A stretch of DNA of 64,000 nucleotides from Ornithodoros turicata (lineage: Eukaryota > Arthropoda > Arachnida > Ixodida > Argasidae). A program made the translations under genes and the position numbers. Under the pieces are notes generated by a model. It did no database searches and was not told where the DNA came from. It saw only the letters and a program-made list of their open reading frames with translations. The stretch's first letter is position 1, and the number at the start of each line of letters is the position of its first letter. This document shows positions 56,690 through 64,000 of the stretch, piece after piece. The stretch spans positions 10,362,052 through 10,426,051 of the forward strand of contig NC_088209.1 of NCBI RefSeq assembly GCF_037126465.1. The letters are read 5' to 3'.

Positions 56690-56860
56690 GAGGCATAGTG
56701 GTTAGGATGATCGCTTTTCACGCCGAGAGTGGGAGGTGACACGGGTTCCGATCCTGTCACCGGCTGTGCTGTCTGAGGTTTTCCCTGGGTTTTCCGAAGA
56801 CTTTCCAGACGAATGTCGGCACAGTTCCCCCTGAAGACGGCCCAGGACGCATACTAATCC
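56690..56860 (+). mobile_element. tRNA-derived SINE, diverged copy
   Basis: A-box-like GGCATAGTGGTTAGGATGA and B-box-like GGGTTCCGATCCTG are followed by the body CTGTGCTGTCTGAGGTTTTC, CCCTGGGTTTTC, GGCACAGTTCCCCC and CCAGGACGCATA. The body matches the SINE at 23041-23311. Confidence 0.8.
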
Positions 56861-57420
56861 CCTGCCCCCCACTCCTTCCCCGCTGTCCTCTCTCCATCTA
56901 TCCGCATCTGCACGCCGCTCACAGCCACAGCTGCTTCGCGGCGGTAACACGGAATTAAAAAAGTGTGCTTGTACATATGAAAGCGGAGGCATTCCAGGTC
57001 TATTTTTGCTTGCATGAGACTGTTCCCAAATGCATAAAAAATGTAGGGGATTAAACAAATTTTTTAAACAATAAAAAAAAATGAAGATGTAGACACCAGA
57101 AGGAAAAGTGAGAAGCGCCAGCCAGCGCCAGGCGAGAGAGAAAGAGACTGTAACCGTATACTCAGAATCCAAAGGGTATTCTCAAGTGTATTGAGACGAA
57201 AGGGTGCGTCAGTTCATCGGTGTGACCGGCGTTGTTCGGAATCATTCCTTTGTGTACCAAAAATGTATTGTGTATTGATGTGTAACACCGTTGGGAAGAA
57301 ATAAACTACAGGATTACCCAACATTAATCAGAAGTGGGATTGTGAACACACCATCGGACGAAGACAACAAGCGAAAGTCAAGTAAGCAGACTCCTCGTTG
57401 GAATTTAGGCCTAGCTAACA

Positions 57421-58650
57421 ATGAAGAAGAAGCGTCCGCAGTCGGGAGCTCAGCCGCAGGCAGCAGAAGATACATCTGCTTCGAACACTCAAATTTCACC
57501 TGCGGGAGATGGCACAACACCAACTGCCGATACAATTGGTCAGTCTGTGCAAGACCCCGCTGACGATGGTGAACATGAGAGCCGTGAGGCGATCATAGAT
57601 TCTTCTATCACCTGCGAAGAAGGCTCCACCGCACCGAATGTGACTTCGACCACCGAGGGCACACAGCAACTCGACTTCCAGGCAATTCTTCAAACCGCGG
57701 TTGAGACAGCGGTCAGAGAAGCAAGTGCTGGCATATCACCAGCTCTGCAGCAAAACGCAGCACGTCCTCCTCACCACCGTGTCAACTACATGAACGATCT
57801 CGTTCCCGAGTTTCATCCGGATCAGGACAAGGTGATGACAGCAGAAAGGTGGACGAAACGTATTGACGAACTTGCAGAAACATTTGGCTGGTCAGATCTG
57901 GACACAGTTGTGGTGGCTCTTCCGAAACTCAGAGGAACGGCACGAACGTGGTATGAGGGTGTGTCCGTAGGCCGTCGAACTTGGGAGGAATGGAAAGAGC
58001 TGTTGCACGAGTCATTTCGTTCCACATCAGGCCTTCAGTCGCTCTACAGAGAAATGGTCGCCCGAAGGAAACGTCCAGGGGAGACATCAGAAGAATACTT
58101 TTACGACAAGGAGACGAAGGCAAGACAGTACAACCTCTCCGAGCCAGACGTTATCGAACACATCATCACAGGGCTCACCGACATGAAGCTCGTTCAAGCT
58201 TTGAGTGTGAGAGACTACCAGAACACCAAGGAACTGTTACGACACATCAAGAAGATAGAGGAAAGAGTCCAACTCGCCACAGAAAGGCACCAGAAAGGAA
58301 AACCACCTGAACAGTCGAAAGAAAACGCTTCAGAGAAATCGCAGGTCCAGGTGCCCAAGTCAGAGAATCAGAAGGGGCAGCCACTCTGCTTTAACTGTAA
58401 TAAAAGAGGGCATATAGCTCGTGACTGTCCAGAGCCGTCTCGACGACAACAATCACCAGCTGTTAAGGACACAAACTCCAATCGTCAAGCGCGCGATGCA
58501 AGTCGGGGATCATCGCAGTTTGTCGTGGCCGAGAACGTCAACCCCTGTGGACCCGACAAGTTTATCAAGGTTGCCAATATCAATGGTTCTCACGAGGTAC
58601 AGGCAATGCTGGATACAGGCAGCTTTAGTTGCATACTCCAAGCATCAGAT
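57421..58650 (+). CDS. LTR-retrotransposon gag with start of protease, truncated
   Basis: Gag packages element RNA into virus-like particles. ATG at 57421 is followed by a Gln/Ser/Thr-rich N-terminus (about 120 residues), then the retrotransposon gag core: FHPDQDKVMTAERWTKRIDE, LPKLRGTARTWYEGV, TWEEWKELLHESFRST. A zinc knuckle CFNCNKRGHIARDC lies at residues 323-336 and an aspartic-protease start, VQAMLDTGSFSC (Asp at residue 398). The frame then enters a poly-C run (about 58651) and unrelated sequence, so protease, reverse transcriptase and integrase are missing. Upstream (about 57180-57310) is A/T-rich sequence with AATAAAC and TTAATCAGAAGTGGGAT, possibly an LTR end and primer-binding region. 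Order gag, knuckle, protease fits the Ty3/gypsy type. The open, frame-intact gag suggests a fairly recent insertion. Confidence 0.85.
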
Positions 58651-61070
58651 CCCCCCCCCCCCCGGAACTTTCGCAGGGGGGCCAGGCCCCTCCGGGAAGT
58701 CTACGCAGCTGACACTCAATATGAATGTTTCGAGAGATTTCCTAAGAATCTTTCGCGTGTTGCACGCGAGTGAACATGAAAATCCTGAAAAAATTCGTCT
58801 CATAACGTCACAACACGGAAGCCTTGACACCATGTCCGACCTGTGTGTATGGGGAAGGGCGTTGTGCTCCGGCCCCCTCCGGCAGATTGCAAACTCTCCG
58901 CCTATGCACGAGACCAAAGCTAACCCAGGAAAGCACAGCTCACGTGCTATACGCAGCGCGTGCATCGTACCTCGAACGATTGTTAGTATTCCATGGACGG
59001 AGCAAACCCGTGTGACCCCGCCGGGAGCATGCACTCAGACCCCACGCAGCGCAGGGTCAAAATCTGCTCTCTTATGGAATACATCATAAATATAGAAGGG
59101 CAACAGGATAGGGAGGAATGCGACACCAGCCTCAGCCTCTAAGTAGATGTATAAAATGTGTAACCGCCACGATATTTCGAGATCTACGGCTGTCTCGAGA
59201 ATACACGTCGCTAAAGGTTACAATAAATGGTACTGAGTTAAGAGTGTGCACAGCAGCGGTGCTGAATTGCCTTTGTCTCAAAGCCACCGAGGAAGATGTG
59301 GTGAACAATCAAGAGAGTGTACACGATAAACAGTTTGGCAATAAAAGAGTATGCCCAGTAGACGTAATTCGACGTATTTATTGGTTTCTCTTTTCCTCTT
59401 CGCCTAGGAGCACTTGCAATAGTAGTCCCAAACACCGATACATCTTCCGGCAGAATAACCCCATGAAACGCAAACGACGTGGCAGGTTCGGTCTTCGGGA
59501 CACCTCAGCTTCTCCGGCATTTGAAGGGCTGAAAATGTCGCACTATGAAATTGTGCGCAACGTTATACTAACGAGTTTTTGTTCGTTGGATGAACTCTAG
59601 GAAAACAATACAGTAAACAACGTTATCAAAACCAAGCTTAGGAATGTGAGTTCATCCGTTTCAAAGAAACACGCTTTCGTGACCGTAATCAAATGTCCCA
59701 ACGTACGTGGCCACCGCCGTTTGCCCCCAAGACCGACGACTCCAGTGTCCGCTGCGAACGCTGTAAGGATACATAACTGATATCAATACTTTGATCAAGA
59801 GAACTTAATCACGCAAGGCGCTCAGTGTACAGCTCGAAGCAGAAGTTAGATGGAACGCATCTCCTACCTGCGGAGCGGGAAGAGAGGCACCCTAGCAGCG
59901 CCTCCGAGAAATAAAGGGAAAGAGTGTCTTGACTCTCCCATTTTTGCTGGGGGTGTCCGCCTAGCCATGAGTTGTTGACTCGGCATCGCGTTACCTTCAA
60001 CCGTTGTTATCATCGCGACGTTTCTTTGGTTGGCGGAGGTTGTGTAGAGGTGTATGTTAGTCGATATCTAGTAATGCAATGCTGAATCAACAGGTCATGG
60101 CATGACGGACACCCCCGCTACACAAGTGGGACAGCCGAAACACTCTTTCCCTTCATTTCGCCTAAGTGCCGCTAGGGTGGCTCTCTTCCAGCTCCACAGG
60201 TCGGAGACGCGTTCAAGTTAACTGAGCTCCGAGCTGTACCCTCCTCGGCGTGCTACACGCCTATCATTATTGCACTACTACGTTCCCTGTTGAATCTTTA
60301 AATGGCTATCGCATCCGGAAGGTTGTGTATGAGACCGACACGGTAATGCTGGACATGGCTTCACGGTCTATACTTGGCAAAGTTTATCTTCTGAAACCAG
60401 CTGACTTACTAAATACATGACCAGAATTTAGAGACACAGACTGCAAAGCTGGCTTCGCCGTAGACTTGAGTATCATGCAGTGTAGAGTCACTAAAGCTAC
60501 TAAATAAGCGTAGCTTATTTAGTGACTCTAATGCAGTGTAGCCAGCTTGACAGGCCGGCACGGGGACATGCCAGGGGCATTAAAAAGAAGCGAAGGGGTG
60601 TGGAGGGAGATAAGGAAGGGAACTTCTGCGTTACATAGTCACGAGCACCGGCCTTTATTAGGACGTTACGACAGCACAATGACCGGCCGAGGGCGGTAGC
60701 AATGTGGGGGGGGGGGGGGGAGGTAAACATTGCTTCCAGCGCCGTGTGTCGGAGAATTCCGGCGCACGTCAAAAGAACCCCAGGTGGTCCAAATTATCCG
60801 TAGTCCTGCCCTGCGGTACGTGCAACATATCGCCACACTGCGCAGACAAACCTTCCGTGTAACATCACAGTACGATTACCATTATTACGCGTGCCCGCGA
60901 GGTCTCGTACTTAGATCTAAAATGAAAGACGTAATACATAGCTCCAGCAGGCTTCTGCGACGGTTGAATATCGTGGAACAATGGACCATTTCCATGTACG
61001 CTTCGCTCCTTGCGGCGAAAGACGACATGATGAGAAGACGACGAAGCAACGATGAAAAGTTAACACGACG
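58651..61070. other. gag-truncation flank; no gene recognised
   Basis: From the poly-C run (58651-58664) onward, sequence unrelated to the retrotransposon follows. The plus frame to 59089 and that at 59118-59600 show no motifs. A G-run lies at 60706-60720. The micro-MITE at 60483-60530 is the only clear feature. Confidence 0.45.
60483..60530. mobile_element. 48-bp micro-MITE with 8-bp TSD
   Basis: Ends TAGAGTCACTAAA and TTTAGTGACTCTA, with perfect ATGCAGTG duplications outside (60475-60482, 60531-60538). Inner AAATAAGCGTAGCTTATTT matches the element at 30573-30626. Confidence 0.9.
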
Positions 61071-61071
61071 T

Positions 61072-61815
61072 GAGCTTCTATCATCTCTGTGCCGGCGGAC
61101 GTTCTTGGCCATATGTTGCTCAACCGTCAAATCAGCAATTACCTAAGAATCGTTACTATAAACTGTTTAAGTATAAAAGCTACGAAGGTGTCCCAATGAG
61201 AACATCTGTTCCTTTCGGTGACCCGATAGCGTAGCCGTTTCCAGAAGAAAAATCCGTTCGGTTGATCGTCCGCAAAAAATTCGTGAAGGAGCACCTTTTT
61301 TTTTTTTTTTGTTCGTTGCGCATCTTTGGAGGCCCGTCTTTCCTTCACCCCCAATGTGAGAGGGGGAAAGGGCACACTTTTGCCTCTTGCGTCCTGGAAA
61401 AGAATAACAGAAAATGCAGCCCAAGATAAGGGCAGTTCCGATAGCGTCGCCCGATACATGCGTTTTGTTTTGTTTGCTCAAGTAAAGCTCACCTTGGACG
61501 CATAAAGGTGGCACTGTGGCGGCATCTTCGACGCATGAGGCTCCATCACCATCGCACATGGGGGGGGGGGGGGTGAAGGAAAGACGCGTGTTGAAAGATG
61601 TGCAATGAAGCAAATGGAAGAAAGAAGAATGGTGTTCCTTCACGAATTTTTTGAGGACGATCTACCGAACGGATTTTTGTTCTGAAAACGGCAACGATAT
61701 CAGGCGTAGCTTTTATAATTAAAAAGTTATTTAACGATTTTTAGGTAATTAGTGATTTGACGGTTGAACAACGTATGGCTAAGAACGTCCGCCGGCCCAG
61801 AGATGATAGAAGTGA
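61072..61815. repeat. long inverted repeat
   Basis: The left arm (61072-61294) and right arm (about 61634-61815) mirror each other: CTTCTATCATCTCTG, GCCGGCGGACGTTCTT, TTCAACCGTCAAATCA/TCAACCGTCAAATCAG, AATCCGTTCGGT and AATTCGTGAAGGA. Arms differ by scattered substitutions and small indels. The roughly 340-base centre has poly-T and poly-G runs (61297-61309, 61561-61573). Confidence 0.8.
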
Positions 61816-61979
61816 AAACAGTATGTCTATGCCTAGGCAGTGCTCAGCTGCGGCAACCTCTTCCATCGGCCCCTCGCGTCTCGTGACGTCAGGTGACGGA
61901 GAACGGTGACAGGTGACGTCACTGACACACAGACCACTAGTGATAGGCGCAACGGCAGACAAATGAGCCATAAACTTAC

Positions 61980-62201
61980 CGGTTAGGACACACAGGGTCC
62001 CCAGAAAAGTGAGCATAGTGCCCGATGAAGACCCTTCCTGCAATAAAGAACATACCGTAGAACGGGTTCAGACGGAGAGGCGGTGGACAACATATCGTCC
62101 CAGCTGCTTCCTTTATCTGTGACGTCAGCTCAACTAACCGCCCAGATGACGTTTTCCTACTGACCAGTGTCACGCAAATAACGATAGCGACAAAGCCGTC
62201 C
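61980..62201 (-). CDS. candidate internal exon, family unknown
   Basis: On the minus strand a TTCTCCTTTCAG acceptor is followed by an open frame (DGFVAIVICVTLVSRKTSSG, RLVELTSQIKEAAGTICC, PPPLRLNPFYGMFF, GHYAHFSGDPVCPNR) that ends at CCG/GTAAGT, a consensus donor. The 222-base segment has no stop and the start is hydrophobic (possible membrane segment). I recognise no family, and the neighbouring exons are not visible; the frame is also a usual length for a chance opening. Confidence 0.35.
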
Positions 62202-62382
62202 CTGAAAGGAGAACAAATGTCAACAATATTCCTTAGTTGCGACTCTTCTGCGAGCGAAGAACGTTGAATATCCCAACGCCAGGTCGAATATCCTAGCTAG
62301 GGGGTGGGGGTGGGGATATGTTTAATGATAGCTTTGGAGCTTTGGTATTGCTGCTGACAGCCTGAAAGTGTACCTCCAAACC

Positions 62383-63250
62383 ACACCATCAGTGCGTTCC
62401 TATGCTTCACCAATGTTGACTCTTCGCGGGACTCCTATATGTGACCACATTCCTGGTCTTCTGAAGAAAAACTTTGTGCCTCCCGTTGTTGCTCAACTTC
62501 GGCTGGAGCACCTCAGCTCAGTTTGAGTCTTAACGAGTCGGGAACATGGGGACATCACCTTCAATAACTGCCTCCTACCACTTTCAGCCTCAGCGTGTCA
62601 GTTACATATACAGCGACTCCGTCACAGCCGCACTCAGCAGTTTCAAGAGGACGCATTCCTACTGAACGAACATCTCCGGTCTATGGGCACATCGATGGAT
62701 TTCGTTACACACACCACTGCTCGCGTCGAGAGGCGTCGATTCGGGTCTTATGGACAGCCTTTGAACACCGGTCTTGCAATCTCATTCTTCAATGCCCCAC
62801 TCAATGCCCACCTTCAACGCATTAACCCTATGCCTTTCCAGCCAGGAAATTACGTCGAACAGGAAATGACGCCATCAAGGTCGCATGGCGTCACCCAAGG
62901 CCGCTACCACTCCGCCCTCATATCAGTGAGATCATGACGTCACTGGATAAGATAGTTAATCAGTGATACATGTCATAGTTAATGCAGTGATGTCATACCA
63001 TTGATGTGTCTGTAACCACCTCCTCCTTCTTTCGCTGGCTCTAGTCATCTTTATTTGTCATCTTTGTCTTTGACCTATCTCATTCTTCGGTCACCGTTTG
63101 TTGGTTTATTCTTTACCTCCTAGTACTTTTCCTTTCTTTTTTAATTTATTCCTGTTCTTCTTTCATTTATTTTTCTTTTTTCCTTGCGGAATAGCAAGCC
63201 AGCGTCCTGTTTGCCTGACCCTTTCTCCGTTTTTGTCCTTTGGCCTAACA
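62383..63250 (+). mobile_element. second LINE 3' fragment, degraded
   Basis: Related to the LINE at 5875-8215: TTCCTGGTCTTCTGAAGAA precedes the RNase H region. A TCATTCTTCAATGCCCCACT stretch and a pyrimidine-rich tract (about 63100-63185) precede AATAGCAAGCCAGCGTCCTG, matching AGTAGCAAGCCGCCG in the first copy. The RNase H coding part is deleted and frameshifted. Confidence 0.65.
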
Positions 63251-63403
63251 AATCTAGCCCCCCTGGCTAGCTTGAATATCATAGGCGGAGAAAACGATCC
63301 CCTGCCGAATCATTATAACCTTTTTTCGTGGCCACAGTTGTGTAGCGACGTAAATTATGGGCTACCATTAACGTTTAGTGCGGGAGGTTGAGAGAAGTGT
63401 GTA

Positions 63404-63692
63404 CTGTTGGGGACACGGTTCTCTAAAATCTCCAGCCAGTGGCCGAGCTGTCACCTATCGGCGATGTCGCGCACGAAGGAACTATAGGATTACATTACAG
63501 TCTCCGAGGTAGGGCCACGCAGCGCCTTCTGTCGGGAGTGGTTACCATAGCATCCTTAGCGTCGTCTGCTAAGGAAAGTAGTTCAGCGTGGCCTTTCTTC
63601 GGGTATTGCTATAGTTCCTTCGGGCGCGACATCGCCGGTGGGGGATCGCTCCGCCATGGGCCGGATATTTTAGACAACCGCGTCCCCAACAG
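63404..63692. mobile_element. MITE with ~85-bp inverted repeats, TA TSD
   Basis: Ends CTGTTGGGGACACGGTTCTC and, inverted, CTGTTGGGGACGCGGTTGTC. Inner arms share TCTAAAAT(C/A)TCC and GGCGATGTCGCGC...GAAGGAACTATAG. TA occurs on both sides (63402-63403, 63693-63694), a Tc1/mariner-type target. Confidence 0.8.
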
Positions 63693-64000
63693 TACCCTGT
63701 TAAAAACCGTAGGATTTGCAAGAAAAATTCGGCACCGCAGCCCTTACCGTGGAATTTGTCCTCACATCATTACACACGTGACTGTTGCTGTAATGACATT
63801 TGCGAAGCATTAGAAGGGCGAGGTCTCAGTACCAGGTGTTCTCTCTGTGACTCGCCCCATAAGGACGCGGCGACAGAAATCGTCGTGTGCTATCTACAGG
63901 GTGTTACACCTAACGTAGGCGAAAATCGTATTAAGAAAGCGCTGTGCTCTTTGGCTCACTGCCAAACGCGTATGGAATGCAGTAGCGCACCTAACATTAC
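63693..64000. other. no gene recognised
   Basis: Window end; no motif, RNA gene or element boundary identified. Confidence 0.4.

Overview
The window looks like repeat-dense, gene-poor nuclear DNA of an arthropod, most plausibly a hard tick. This is inference. The support is spliced gene fragments with consensus GT-AG sites, a defensin exon with the exact cysteine spacing of tick defensins, M13 and M12B-like metallopeptidase remnants, THAP, YqaJ and Harbinger-type sequences, tRNA-derived SINEs, and a very high density of nested DNA-transposon debris. No bacterial operon, rRNA gene or CRISPR array is visible. Most long reading frames are chance openings. No complete intact gene can be assembled from the window.

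Layout. 0-5 kb: diverged tandem repeats, a hAT-type element with an 8-bp target duplication (1290-1840), and two degenerate minisatellites. 4.8-9.2 kb: an old hAT insertion enclosing a dead, 5'-truncated non-LTR retrotransposon (reverse transcriptase plus RNase H). 9-15 kb: little that can be recognised. 15-18 kb: foldback MITEs with TA duplications, some nested. 18.4-22.8 kb: one element within another within a third. 22.9-23.6 kb: a copy of the 16.1-16.4 kb segment interrupted by two tRNA-SINEs sharing one target duplication. 27.7 kb: a THAP first exon. 30.2-32.7 kb (minus): a membrane M13 (neprilysin-like) peptidase gene broken by frameshifts, a stop and a MITE that itself carries a second MITE. 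34.1-35.4 kb: 233-bp tandem repeats, each carrying a hammerhead ribozyme motif. 35.5-37.7 kb: hAT-like and piggyBac-like insertions. 38.4-39.1 kb (minus): a possible M12B-like peptidase whose zinc histidines appear lost. 39.2 kb: a perfect 37-bp inverted repeat. 40.3-41.6 kb: a THAP second-half exon and a Tc1-type transposase. 43-46 kb: more MITEs and a tick-type defensin exon with an acidic tail. 48-50 kb: an 877-bp foldback element, a THAP N-terminus and a Harbinger MITE. 53 kb: a Harbinger-type transposase. 54-56 kb: a duplicated segment and a YqaJ-exonuclease-like fragment. 57.4-58.7 kb: an LTR-retrotransposon gag that ends at a poly-C junction. 60-64 kb: inverted repeats, a candidate exon, a second LINE 3' end and a TA-flanked MITE.

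The most notable system is the hammerhead ribozyme tandem array (34341-35348). Its first unit folds by eye into a canonical type I hammerhead with a palindromic helix III, the arrangement known from retrozymes and Penelope-like elements. Downstream units carry a C-to-T change at core position 3. The array opens with a perfect 26-bp inverted repeat and a diverged unit on the opposite strand. Many insertions keep readable target duplications (8 bp, TA, TTAA or TTA), so the window also records the relative order of transposition events.
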